Positions 31,512-41,134 of a DNA stretch of 41,134 nucleotides are shown here, in pieces. The stretch spans positions 1-41,134 of the forward strand of contig LGRX02012658.1 of NCBI GenBank assembly GCA_001247695.2, given 5' to 3'. Numbering within the stretch: the stretch's first letter is position 1; every line of letters starts with the position of its first letter. The position numbers and the translations under genes are program-made. Source of the DNA: Cymbomonas tetramitiformis. Lineage: Eukaryota; Chlorophyta; Pyramimonadophyceae; Pyramimonadales; Pyramimonadaceae. The notes beneath the pieces are model-generated. The model was given only the letters and a program-made list of their open reading frames with translations, searched no databases and was not told the DNA's origin.

Positions 31512-31825
31512 GGTTGGATGAGGTGGCAGGTGAAGAAAGAAAAGTGCCAAGCTGAAAAGTGAGTTGTGAGGACAAGGTAGGTGCTTAAATATCTCAGTAG
31601 TGTGGCCGTCGTGATTTCAGTTGGCCAATCAAATGACCTCTTTCAGGTGGGTCGGATCGAAGGCCCGCATGTCACAAACATAGCATGTCACAACATTGGA
31701 AATGTGAAACGTCGATAACAATTTCATTCAAAATATGTTCGAATACAATTATATTTAACGGTGTTCCAACGATAAGTCAATTTGCTCAATGACAAAGCTA
31801 TATGCTGTCGCTATATAGCATCAAT

Positions 31826-32059
31826 TCATCCGACGGAACTTGACCCAAGAGCTAAGCTCCTCTCTGAACACACGACAAAAAGGCTGAGTGAGCATTCCAT
31901 GCCTTCGCCGTCGACGCATTGTGTATTGTAGTTCTGCCACAACGTTTGGATAGTCATACCCGGCGGAAGAAGAACTGTACTGCTGCATGGGTAAGACTCC
32001 CCGTGATTTTTGGCAAACTGGTCGATGTATGTGAAAACAGACTGCCGCTTGGATGGCAT
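31826..32059 (-). CDS. small hypothetical protein D, paralogue of C (77 aa)
   Basis: ATG at 32059-32057, stop at 31826. The frame extends upstream to a strong acceptor (CCCCTTTTCCCCGTCAG), so this may be a terminal exon with residues DAPASTSTIV ahead of MPSKRQ. It shares LPPGMTIQTLWQNYN with protein C. Function unknown. Confidence 0.4.
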   Translation of the reverse strand: MPSKRQSVFTYIDQFAKNHGESYPCSSTVLLPPGMTIQTLWQNYNTQCVDGEGMECSLSLFVVCSERSLALGSSSVG

Positions 32060-32300
32060 GACTATGGTAGAAGTAGAAGCAGGTGCGTCGCTGACGGGGA
32101 AAAGGGGCAAATGAGTAGTTTAGGCAAGAAATAGAGCTTATGATCTTGGAAAGTCTTGGACCTGCCGAATTATTAGCCTATCAGATACCCGGTACTAGTC
32201 CGCTCGGATCGAAGGACCTACAAGTACATATCTACTATTATTTTGCGACGAAGGCGTGTCTGCGAAGTCCATGATTATCCTGTCTGCATTGCCAATCATT

Positions 32301-33068
32301 CTATGAAAGCAACCTCTGAAGTATGCTTTTCGGGCACCTTAACTTGCAGATGCACATCATCAACCGACCAAACGGAGTGAGACGGTAAAATGGATAAGAA
32401 TATACAAAATCTGGAGCGTGTAAGTTGGAGTGTACAAACCCCATTCTTGCTGTATACTTCTGAAAGTGAGGGGTTTTGAAAATTGTGGCGTCCCGCATTT
32501 CAATGCGCACCGAGGTAACGATTTGCCCGCCAGATATCTGCTGTCTCACGACGGGGCGACCCTTTGGCCGACCTGCAAAACATGCGACGCATTGGATTTC
32601 CCAAAAGGCTAGAAACTGCAGGTAGTCCCCATAGGACCAAGCACTCATGGAATTCCGTTCTGCTGGATGCCGCGTATCCCCCGGGTACTTAAACAAAGGT
32701 CGGCATCTTGCATATGGCTGTCCTAATATATGACCCCTTGCAAAACGACAGAAAAACTTATGCCGTGCGTAATCAGCTTTCCGACAAGTTTGGGGGGCTT
32801 TGCAGTAATTCGCAAGATAGCAGCCGGTACACGTTGCAAGTTGTGAACGATCTTGAAGCCCGCAGTGCAGGCAAACTGGGTACAAAAATTTCATCCGTAA
32901 AGGCAGATTATCATGCACGCTTGCGTCATACATTTGAAATTGTATCTTATGTTCCTCTTCCATCGATTTCTTGAGCGCTAGTTCTGAGGGCGAGGACTCT
33001 TCAGGGAACCATAGTAACCAAACGTTTTTATCTGGATTTTCCTTCCGCAAAGTAGCAAGTATTGTCAT
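32301..33068 (-). CDS. MYND-type zinc-finger protein (about 255 aa)
   Basis: ATG at 33068-33066 (MTILATLRKENPDK), stop TAG at 32301-32303. The frame is open upstream to 33170, and an earlier exon is possible. Residues about 66-108 form a MYND finger: CLHC, eight residues, CTGC, then YC, a further Cys and a final H..C pair. MYND fingers usually bind proline-containing peptides of partner proteins. The C-terminal half (...AWSYGDYLQFLAFWEIQC...) has no domain I recognise. The CGACGCACC word upstream of the ATG also begins the possible exon of protein D, and the gene sits in the same orientation as C and D, hinting at shared origin. Confidence 0.6.
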   Translation of the reverse strand: MTILATLRKENPDKNVWLLWFPEESSPSELALKKSMEEEHKIQFQMYDASVHDNLPLRMKFLYPVCLHCGLQDRSQLATCTGCYLANYCKAPQTCRKADYARHKFFCRFARGHILGQPYARCRPLFKYPGDTRHPAERNSMSAWSYGDYLQFLAFWEIQCVACFAGRPKGRPVVRQQISGGQIVTSVRIEMRDATIFKTPHFQKYTARMGFVHSNLHAPDFVYSYPFYRLTPFGRLMMCICKLRCPKSILQRLLS

Positions 33069-33449
33069 TGGAATTGATTGAACTGAGATGGATGGGAATA
33101 AAGGTGCGTCGATGAAGTGTCGAGCGGGGAAATGATTTTGGAAGAGAGGGGAATAGGTTTCATACCTCAATGGTCGTCGTGGTACCGCTCAACTTCATTT
33201 AACCAATATAATCAGGCAATCACAATGAAAGCGGAGGCATGTCACCCGCCCCATAAATGACATCGGTTCCACAACAACATATGTCGCCAATACTTTTGGA
33301 GAATATACTTTATTTACAATTGTCATATCAAGATATACCATACGTGTTTCATCAGCGTACTTCTGCACTGAGACAATAGGTTATTAAGACTATCAACAAA
33401 TATTGACCTAGGTGCTGGCACCATGTCCTAGCAGGGAAATCATCATTGC
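33069..33449. other. spacer between two minus-strand genes
   Basis: Contains the possible upstream part of the MYND gene, then AT-rich sequence. No separate gene was seen. Confidence 0.4.
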
Positions 33450-36400
33450 CTAGCGAGCTTTACTTTTCTTGTTCTGATCGGATCCCGGATTTCCGCCTGG
33501 TGCCACTTTCCGCTTAGGTATAGGCCCCGCCTTCTTGGCGGCCTCAGCCTTCTGTTTCTTGGCGGCCTTCTCGGCCTCGGCCTTCTGTTTCTTGGCGGCA
33601 TCCTCCTGTTTCTTGGCGGCCTTGACGGCCTCGGCCTGCTGCTGCTTGGCGGACTTGTCGGCCTCGGCGGCCTCGGCCTGCTGTTTCTTGGCGGCCTTGG
33701 CGGCCTCGGCCTCCTGCTGCTTGGCGGTCTTGGCGGCCTCGGCGGCCTCGGCCTGCTGTTTCTTGGCGGCCTTGGCGGCCTCGGCCTCCTGCTGCTTGGC
33801 GGCCTTGGCGGCCTCGGCCTCCTGCTGCTTGGCGGCCTTTTCCGTTTCCCTCATTTCGACCGCCGTCTTCTTCTCCCGCTCCTTCTCGACTTTCTCTTGC
33901 TCTTTACGATGTGCCTCTCTCTGCCTTTTCACCTCGTCGTATTCCTGCTTGCTCAACACTTCGTCGGCCAAAGAAAAAAATCCATCAGGAAACCTAATGC
34001 GCTCTTTCGCTGAGTCGACCATACCTTGCTCCCTGCATCCAAGACACCAGCACTTGTTAAAACCGATATACAAAGTATTTTTCAAAAAATGGATGTAGAC
34101 ATGAATGCTTACCTATCGAAAGCGACGGAACCCAATCCCAACATGTTGGCGGCTACCGAAGTGGTCCCCGAACCGCAGCACGCATCCAAGATGAAGTGAT
34201 AATCGTGATGAAGAGGTAACACCCCCTCGTACGCAGATTTCCCCCTCGCTTCCCCCTCTAACTCAGGACCTCGCATATGGATATTGATGAGGTCGTGGAT
34301 GAGCTTCAGCGGCTTCTGGTGTTTGTTAATTCTTTTACCCTCGGAGTTAATGGCGAATTTCGACGAGTGTACAGGGGCATATTCCCAGGTGTTGGTTCGG
34401 CAAGAAGCCACGAACCGCTTATCGACGACATCACTATCCGCATTCTCCTCCTCACCGAGAACTCTAATCAAGTTCTTCATCCAGGGAAGCCTTTTATGCA
34501 CGGCTGGGTGGGTTTCGTCTGCGAGAGCAATCAGCGCTGCTTAGTCAGATTGCCCATGCTTAGACGCCAAAAGGCAATCACAGAATTGTACGTAACTTAA
34601 CATCTACGGACCTGTAGGTGTTGCTTCCTTGACGTAGTAACACAAGACAAAGCACTCCATACGGTTGGCGTAGTTCCGTGGCGCAACGCCGGATTCCAAG
34701 GGCATCATGTTCGATCTGCTCAAAGGTTTCACCCAGAACATCTTTTCGGCGTTCCCGTGGCAAAACTGCTTGGCGGCTTCGAAGAACTCGTGGTGTTGTT
34801 GGAAGCCACAGAAACATCCCCCTACCCAATCATCACACGTGGTCAAATTGTTGAAGTTGTGTAGGAATTGCTTGAACTCTCCCGCTAAGAGAGGTTTCGG
34901 GAACCATTTCTTGTTCGAGTCCAGAGCATACTCGCAATCCATAATGAAACCGGTGAATGGAAGCCTGGGAAGAGTCGTGAAGGATTCAGGTGATGCGGGC
35001 TCCAGCAGAAAGTCCTTCTTGAAAACCAACTGCGGAATCTTGTGAGTGTAGAAGTAGTCATCATCGTCGACTTGCTGGCCCTCAGGAACGTTTGACAATA
35101 TTCGATAACTCACACCTGTGTGCAATGTAAACGATTAGTAATTACATAGCTACGGTGCACAAATGGAATATGAAACCGAGATACGCACCTGGAAGATCCT
35201 TTAGGATGTTTTCCGCAGTCGATGCTGTCGTCGACCCGATTTTCAGCAACATCCTGCTCTCGATATTATTCCAGTAGAACTTTATATCCTTCGGAATGTT
35301 TTTGATCAGTTTCTCTATCTTCTCCTCGTGCCGCTGTTTTTCTTTTGCAGGCCGTTGTTCAAATTGAAATTTCCGGTTCTCCTGCTCGTTCTTGCAGGAG
35401 ACCTTCGGGGGCACCACTCCCGCCTGGTACAGTTGTAAACAAACCCCGTTGTTAATTGAACGCGCAAGCCGATATGGAAAAAATCAGATATCGTGAAGGA
35501 CGACCAGAGGGCGCAACTTAGGTAAATTACCTTCAGTAATGTACGTATTTCTCTCTCATCCCCAGCCCCTGGGAAAACTTCGCAAAACTTCCCCCAGTCT
35601 TGTTCTGGGTTGGGAAACGTAAAGGTGTCAAGCTTCTTTTGCAGCGCAATGATTTCTGCATCCAGCTCACCGTACGTCATCTTACGAGCCCAGAACTTGG
35701 ACTCGGGAGCACTGGGATCCACGACAGCATCCACTGGTTTCCTTTCCTTAGGTATGGGATACCCATCTTCATCTAGGTAAGGAATGAAGCAGGCTGCACC
35801 TATGTCGTATATGTCGTTTTCGAACCCTCCCGGTTGTGTTTGCAGAAAGTTCTGCATAGAATGCCGGTTTTTCTTGAGAAAGCTCAGTTGCCGGTAGGCC
35901 GGTGTCGATTCCAAGGAGGTTGTTATGTTGAATCGTTTATGAGCCTCTGAGGCAAGCAGCATTAGGTTCTCTCGAACATTGTTGAGAGTCTTGATCTCGG
36001 CGATACGGTTGATCATATCTTTGACCGTGTACTTCCGTTCGATGACGGCTTCGTCGACGAGGTCAGTGATCTCACGTAAGTGTCCTTCGGTCAAGGGGGC
36101 CCAGCTTTCATAGAACCCCTTCGGCAGATCATGGTAGACGATCGGCTTTCCGGCTGTGGGGTCCCATTTAGGTTGCTTGGTCGTTGGTGCGTTGAGGTCA
36201 GTTGTGCCGGTCGACATACCGATTGAACGTTTACGCTTATTGCGAGATGACCCAACCGTGGCCAAGGTCGTCTCCGTGGCGTCTTCATTGTCCGGGTCAA
36301 CTCCCTCTAGCAAACCTTCATTGTGGGCCTTCATCACTGAAAGCGGAAACATGAAATACCAAATCGTCAGTTAGCTACTGCAAAAACACCTAAGAGCAAA

Positions 36401-39400
36401 TAAGAATAATGTCGGGACGGAATTCAAAAAATGGCAGCACCTCTCTGAAGTTGTTTGAACAACTGGTACGATTGCACCGAGATAGCCCAAGCAGCCCAAT
36501 GCGTGTTCTTCTTGTCTGCATTCAGCTTCTGGTGATTGAACACCTGCGTCTTCAGCGCCGCTTCGAATTCGGGATTCAAGTTCTGCTTCGGCGGCACCCG
36601 ACGGTATTTCAAGTTCTCAAAACTCTTCATTCCAACGTCTCTCTCGTTGGGTTCGGCCATCAGTTTCTCCACGTGTTTTCGCATGCCAAGAATGATCTCC
36701 GTCATGTTGCGGTGCTTCATGTAGGCGTCAATGTTGTTCTGCTCATTCCCAAGCTGCGTGCGCAAACGAATTGCACGGATCATGACTATAGCTGAGAAGC
36801 TGGCCGACCGTAAACCTCCCTAAACACTTGAGTATGTAAGCCCTGAGAAGCACCTGAGAAAACTGGCATGAGTGAGACACACCTGATTCATTTCGATGGC
36901 GCTCAAGTTCATGAAGAGACGGCATTCGATGAACTGAAACGCTTCCGTTCGATTTTCATGGTTTGCGTGCTTTGCTTCATCCGCCTTGACGCAGCGACGC
37001 TTTGCCTCCAGCAAATGCTGATGTCCAAAGCAGGTGAATCTGTAGAATAACAAAGAAAGTGTAAGTTGGAACACATATGCATGCATCCATCAACGCAATG
37101 GGTCTTACCTGTATCTGCCTTTCCCGATGTCCGCCCAAACGAATGCCTCTGGGTTGGTGCTTGTTGCATCTTTATGATTCTCTATGACGGAAATCAGGGC
37201 TGGAGATCCTGAACCGGTGTGTGGGTTCCAGTACATCATTTCGGCAATAGCCTGGGCGTGATGTTCGTCCAGTGGTCGAGGGCGATGCGCTCCTTCTGCA
37301 TCATCGATGTACTGGATGGGGATTCTCCACGATGTCGCACATGGATTATTAGTGTCGACCAACTTATGCATGTCATCGATTTCCCTGATGGCCCACATAA
37401 GCAACGTATACTTGGTTTTAGTAATGCACATACACCATCAAAAAAGCAATGGTCGTATAAGTAAATCTCAGGAGGGAAGATGCATACTTGCGAATGGCAG
37501 CCTGCTTTTTTTGCTCATCTGCCTCGGTTTCATCGGCGGTCTTCGGAGTCTTTGAAGGGGACACAATCTCCTCATCACCCTGCTCCATGATGAATGCAGG
37601 AATTGGCCGCTGCGGAGTTCCAGCTGCAGGAGATACAAGGCCCGCTGATGGGAGAGGGCTTGCCGCTGATGGCCCTGGAGCAGGGTTGCCCCTGATGGCC
37701 CTGCACCTGCAGGGTTTGCCCCTGATGGCCCTGCACCTGCAGGGTTGCCCCTGATGGCCCTGCACCTGCAGGGCTTGCCCCTGATGGCCCTGCACCTGCA
37801 GGGCTTGCCCCTGATGGCCCTGCACCTGCAGGGTATGCCCCTGATGGCTCTGCACGTGCAGGGCTTGCCTCGCAGGAACCTGAAGGGCTTATTCCAGAGA
37901 GTCTTCGAGATTTACGAGTGAGAGGTGTAGTTTCAATTGAAGGAGGTGTAGCCGTTTTTGTATATGGTAGTTTACGACCCGTATCGTCTCCACCAACTGC
38001 AGGTTGCGTTGGCACCTCAGCTTCAGCTTCAGCTTCAACCTCAGCTTCAGATGGAGGCCCGTCACTATCGAAACCTTCTCACAGCACAAAAGCAAATCAA
38101 TTCTCAGTATTTGAATACATATATCATTTTTGTGACCTAAGACGGAGAGCGAAGGAGAAAGGGAGATAGAGAGCGAGAGATGTTTTATATCGGCTCACCG
38201 GCATCGCCTTCAGGGTTGGCAACTTGTTGCGTTGGAACCTCAACATCAGATGGAGGCCCGTCACTATCGGAACCTTTTCACAACACAAAAGCAAATCAAT
38301 TCTCAGTATTTGAATACATATATCATTTTTGTGACCTAAGACGGAGAGCGAAGGAGAAAGGGAGATAGAGAGGGAGAGATGTTTTATATCGGCTCACCGG
38401 CATCGCTTTCGAGTGCCGAGTTGGCAACTGGTTGCGTTGGCACCTCAGCCAAAGATTGAGGAAGAAGGTCCGCACTGCCGACACCCCCTGCCAACACGAA
38501 AGCAAATTAATTCTCAGTATTTGAAGAGATAACATTTTATCTAAGATAGAGAGAGGGAGATTTACCTATGATCCAAAGGTAGTGTTTCGATCTCACGAGT
38601 TCGTCGTCCTTTCCAGCTTCCTTATTTGCAAATCGGATGCGGGCCACCGTCGTGTCGTCTTCACGGACGCTGCCGTCTGGAGCTGTCCACGTCGGGGCGC
38701 TGTCCAAAATGTAGGCATATCCTCGTTTGTGGAATATCGGTGTGGTGTCAATGACGACGACATCTTTCTGCATCAAAGCAGTATCTTGTCCTTCAGGTCG
38801 AGGACGGACGGGCTCGTCTTGCACTGGGGCCTTTTCCGCCGCTTTTTGCAAGTTTTCGACGGACTCAGATACTTTCTCTGGAACGTTCTCCAACAGGAGA
38901 TGATCTTCGGCTTTGCGAATACTCCCAAGATCTGGAAGATACTGTTGCGATCAAACGGATAGGTGAGAAGCAGCGGAACGCGATAAGCATTAAAATAACA
39001 TAAAATTGACAGAAGGGGTGAATTTTGAAACCATTACCTCGGAGACAAACGCGGCCCATGTCGAGATGTGCAAAGTCGGTTCAACGATCTGGAGATTATT
39101 GTTTTTGGGGGTGTATTTCTTTGAGTGGAGTCGAGAATAATCCTCGTACTGCTCGGTGTGAATAGTATGCAATGTATCCACAAGTTCGGTGAAGCACTTG
39201 AGCATCTTTGGGAAATATTCGTTTTTCAAGTAGTCTGCTTCACCAAGATTCTTGTGAAGATTGTCGAGTCGCTCGTTGTCTTGCGTGATAAGCATGTACT
39301 TTGCATCGATAGCTCTGAAGATATCTTCACGGCGGAAATCCCGGGTCGTGATGAAAGGCGATGCAGTAAAGCAGTCAGAGGCAGCAGTGTACATTTTGGG

Positions 39401-40184
39401 CACTGTACCGACGGGTCTCTTTTTTACGGGTTGCGCGCCAGGGCAAATGAATTTATCCATTGCGAGCATAATGCCTAAGAAGCGAGGATGCTCTGCTATG
39501 TCCTTGTCCTTGGCGAGATCGATATACGTCTTGAACCATTGTGCAACAACGGTCATCTCGGTGTCGGCGTCAGGTTCAGGGATTTCAGGGCGACCAAATG
39601 ACAATACTTTGTCGATGATGATTCCCGCTAAGAGGTGCTGAGGTACTGAAAAGAACGAATGAATTCGAAAGGCTGAATTAGAAAAGATAAGCAGAAGATA
39701 AATAAGGCCTGAATTAGAAGGAGAAGGAAAACGAAGGGAAGAATGAGAGAAAATACTGACCAATTTTCCCAGTTCTCCCAGTTCCTTGCACGGGCTGCTG
39801 TTTGGGTACGTTTCTCTTCGGCATAGTATGAACGAAGTCCACGAACGGACAGCATCCCAGAGCCTGTTTATCAGCGACCACGAGTGCAAAAGGTTCGAAA
39901 TTCTCGCCCGCTGCCATCGTCATCATGCCATGAATCACAAGCATCGACTCGCCGACAAGACTGTCTGCCTGCCTTGGAGTCTTGAGGAGTGGGTACTCGT
40001 AAGCTTTTGGGATGATGCTCATGCTCCACCATCCCAGACCATGTGCACCGCTTGTTTCCTTCGAATACATATCTGCAAGGACTGGAACGCTGTAAAAGTC
40101 ATTATCACAAAGCTTCCGGGCAAAGGAATAGGCCTGAGGAGGCCCTTCAACTGAATCCGCGCCCTCTTCGGAAGAAGAACTCAT
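33450..40184 (-). CDS. 14-exon gene: ParB-like domain fused to N4/N6 DNA methylase-like domain
   Basis: Exons, in reading order: 40184-39761, 39645-39038, 38941-38566, 38487-38398, 38273-38199, 38074-37488, 37384-37109, 37039-36883, 36819-36441, 36336-35531, 35423-35189, 35115-34612, 34518-34113, 34032-33450. All introns are GT..AG and phases match. The model gives about 1,835 codons if two 1-nt losses in the exon-6 repeat are allowed for. Residues about 721-865 resemble ParB/sulfiredoxin-like folds (IPIQYID.., RPLDEHHAQAIAEMM, FTCFGHQHLLEAKRR, then IECRLFMNL). Residues about 1339-1660 resemble a beta-order DNA methylase: an IMDCEY segment at the motif IV position (about 1398) and LDACCGSGTTSVAANMLGLG (motif I, about 1613). 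DPPY-like catalytic residues are missing. The end is an Ala/Lys/Gln/Glu coiled coil with basic nuclear-signal-like residues. Exon 6 could instead hide a boundary between two genes, the second starting at MEQGDEEIV. Confidence 0.7.
33535..33850 (-). repeat. coding repeat for Ala/Lys/Gln/Glu coiled coil
   Basis: Imperfect 24-39 bp units encode AAKQQEAEAAKAAKKQQAEA-type heptad-like sequence near the C-terminus of the ParB-methylase gene. The plus-strand Ala/Ser/Cys frame over it is an artefact. Confidence 0.85.
37682..37859 (-). repeat. 30-bp coding minisatellite with two 29-bp units
   Basis: Six units encode PAGAGPSGAS in the intact frame. Units at 37682-37710 and 37741-37769 are 29 bp instead of 30, so each shifts the frame; the sequence on either side reads as good protein only after both shifts. 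Confidence 0.9.
38074..38487 (-). repeat. tandemly duplicated mini-exons and introns
   Basis: Exons 4, 5 and the start of exon 6 share GSDSDGPPS..EVPTQ(Q/P)-type sequence. The introns between them repeat CAATTCTCAGTATTTGAA and GGAGAAAGGGAGATAGAGAG, so one exon-intron unit of about 200 bp was copied. Confidence 0.85.
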
Positions 40185-40582
40185 AACCCTGCATGTCACC
40201 ATGCACAGAAAACACAAATTAAGAAACGTAAATCATGAATGATATAAATATAACACGGCCCTGCTAAACAACATCATATCATATCTTTAGTATATTCATC
40301 TCTGAGCAATGGAATTATGTACACCAAACTTTGGCCCGAGATTTTCCCGGTTACCGCAGAAGGGTTTTATAACTTCATTCCAGAGCCTAGGTACTAGGTT
40401 TGTCCGTTTGCACGGCCGCGCCATTCCCCCGTTCTAGAGATGAATAACAGCAGAATATTTGAGATGATTGCATAATTATACACAACAAAATACTACAACA
40501 ACAAAATATACACAACACAATATGCACAACAAAATATGCACAACAAAATATGAATAAAAATATCATATATACACGTTGTGTC
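40185..40582. other. upstream region with AACAAAATAT-type minisatellite
   Basis: Sequence 40482-40552 repeats CACAACAAAATATG-like words about five times. A possible splice acceptor (GACATGCAG) lies 5 nt upstream of the exon-1 ATG of the neighbouring gene, so a non-coding first exon may exist here. Confidence 0.5.
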
Positions 40583-40903
40583 CTATTCCTCCGCCCGCAA
40601 GTACAGCGGGGAGGGCTCGCGGGTGAAGCCATGGCCACCCCGGATGCGGCCTCGGCCGGGGGGAGCACGGTGGGGTGCAACAGGCTCCCCCACGTAGAGC
40701 TCATAACGGTACGACCACCTCCAGATCATAGGAGGAGGTGGTGGGGGAGGAGGAGGCGGTAAAGGGGCAACTGGAAAATGGAGCGGCAGAGGAGCAACAA
40801 ATGCAGAATCATATGCGGACCGACTCAGTCGGTTCCCGCACATCTCCAAGAACAGCATATGGTCCTCAGGGAAAGGAGTGACTTCTCGGGTTCGCTTTGG
40901 CAT
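40583..40903 (-). CDS. small proline-rich hypothetical protein (106 aa)
   Basis: ATG at 40903-40901 in an AAAGATGCC context, stop at 40583. It begins MPKRTREVTPFPEDHMLFLE, has a run of ten or more prolines in the middle and a basic Arg/Gly-rich C-terminal part. It lies upstream of, and in the same orientation as, the ParB-methylase gene; no donor joining the two was found. It may be an independent small gene or an unused leader frame. Confidence 0.4.
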   Translation of the reverse strand: MPKRTREVTPFPEDHMLFLEMCGNRLSRSAYDSAFVAPLPLHFPVAPLPPPPPPPPPPMIWRWSYRYELYVGEPVAPHRAPPGRGRIRGGHGFTREPSPLYLRAEE

Positions 40904-41027
40904 CTTTACCTTTAGCTATGTGTTTGAGAAGCTCTTGAGTTTAAGACCTATAAACAACAAAAAAACACAAAATTGATTTAGCCATGTCTTTGATTCTGCC
41001 GCGCTGAAAAGGAAGAGCTGAAGGTGA

Positions 41028-41134
41028 GCGACTCATCCGCGGATGAGTCGCCCGAAGAATAGAGGGAGCTGAAGGGCGACTCATCCGCGGATGAGTCGCC
41101 CGAAGAATAGAGGGAGCTGAAGGGCGACTCATCC
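41028..41134. repeat. 48-bp tandem repeat with 28-bp perfect palindrome, cut by window end
   Basis: Units start at 41028, 41076 and 41124. The second unit contains a perfect 28-bp palindrome (41074-41101) whose half-site is GGGCGACTCATCCG; the first has its 24-bp core. GACTCAT/ATGAGTC are AP-1 or GCN4-type words. The array runs off the window. Confidence 0.92.

Noticed and set aside
33535..34098. Plus-strand Ala/Ser/Cys-rich frame of 187 codons
   Set aside because: Complement of the coiled-coil repeat of the minus-strand gene.

Overview
The window is eukaryotic nuclear DNA, apparently from a large, repeat-rich genome. Coding blocks are split by short introns (63-141 nt) with GT..AG ends and matching phases. 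It holds a chromovirus-type Ty3/gypsy retrotransposon and non-autonomous DNA elements resembling hAT, piggyBac and Tc1/mariner-pogo families. Long tandem arrays and CA, TA and CAG-type microsatellites are also present. I see no operons or bacterial-type expression signals. An algal or plant-like host is only a guess. All gene models were assembled by eye from reading frames, splice signals and phase.

Layout. 1-299: a 62-bp tandem repeat cut by the window edge. 545-1825 (-): a damaged multi-exon gene remnant. 3.0-4.7 kb: a hairpin, three 202-bp repeats and a 243-bp hAT-like MITE with 8-bp target duplications. 4738-5010 and 15819-16600: two halves of one array of short GTCC..GGAC palindromes, split by the 10.8-kb retrotransposon (5011-15818, near-identical LTRs, frameshifted gag, stop and possible intron in pol, C-terminal chromodomain). 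The same palindrome motif recurs at 17.9-18.5 kb and inside a 180-bp satellite at 20.2-20.9 kb. 17.1-22.9 kb: tRNA-like sequence, a 13-bp minisatellite, strong hairpins, a small gene remnant with two TAG stops, a 104-aa ORF and two MITEs. 22933-23480: 104-bp repeats, each with TGACGTCA, ending about 100 bp upstream of a three-exon gene (23576-27231, +) for a protein with three PHD-like zinc fingers and long Pro/Ala and Gln/Leu repeats. 27331-28010: 173-bp repeats. 29283-33068 (-): a cluster of small, related, unrecognised genes plus a MYND-finger gene. 33450-40184 (-): a 14-exon gene of about 1,835 codons. 40583-40903 (-): a small proline-rich ORF. The window ends in a 48-bp repeat carrying a 28-bp perfect palindrome.

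The most striking gene is the 14-exon one. Its middle resembles the ParB/sulfiredoxin-like fold and its C-terminal third carries the glycine-rich motif of beta-order N4/N6 DNA methylases. That ParB plus methylase pairing is known from phages and bacterial mobile elements, but here it is cut by 13 introns. The methylase motif IV position reads DCEY instead of a DPPY-type sequence, so activity is uncertain. A chromatin or DNA-modification role for this gene, the PHD-finger gene and the chromodomain element is inference, and nothing in the sequence shows that they act together.
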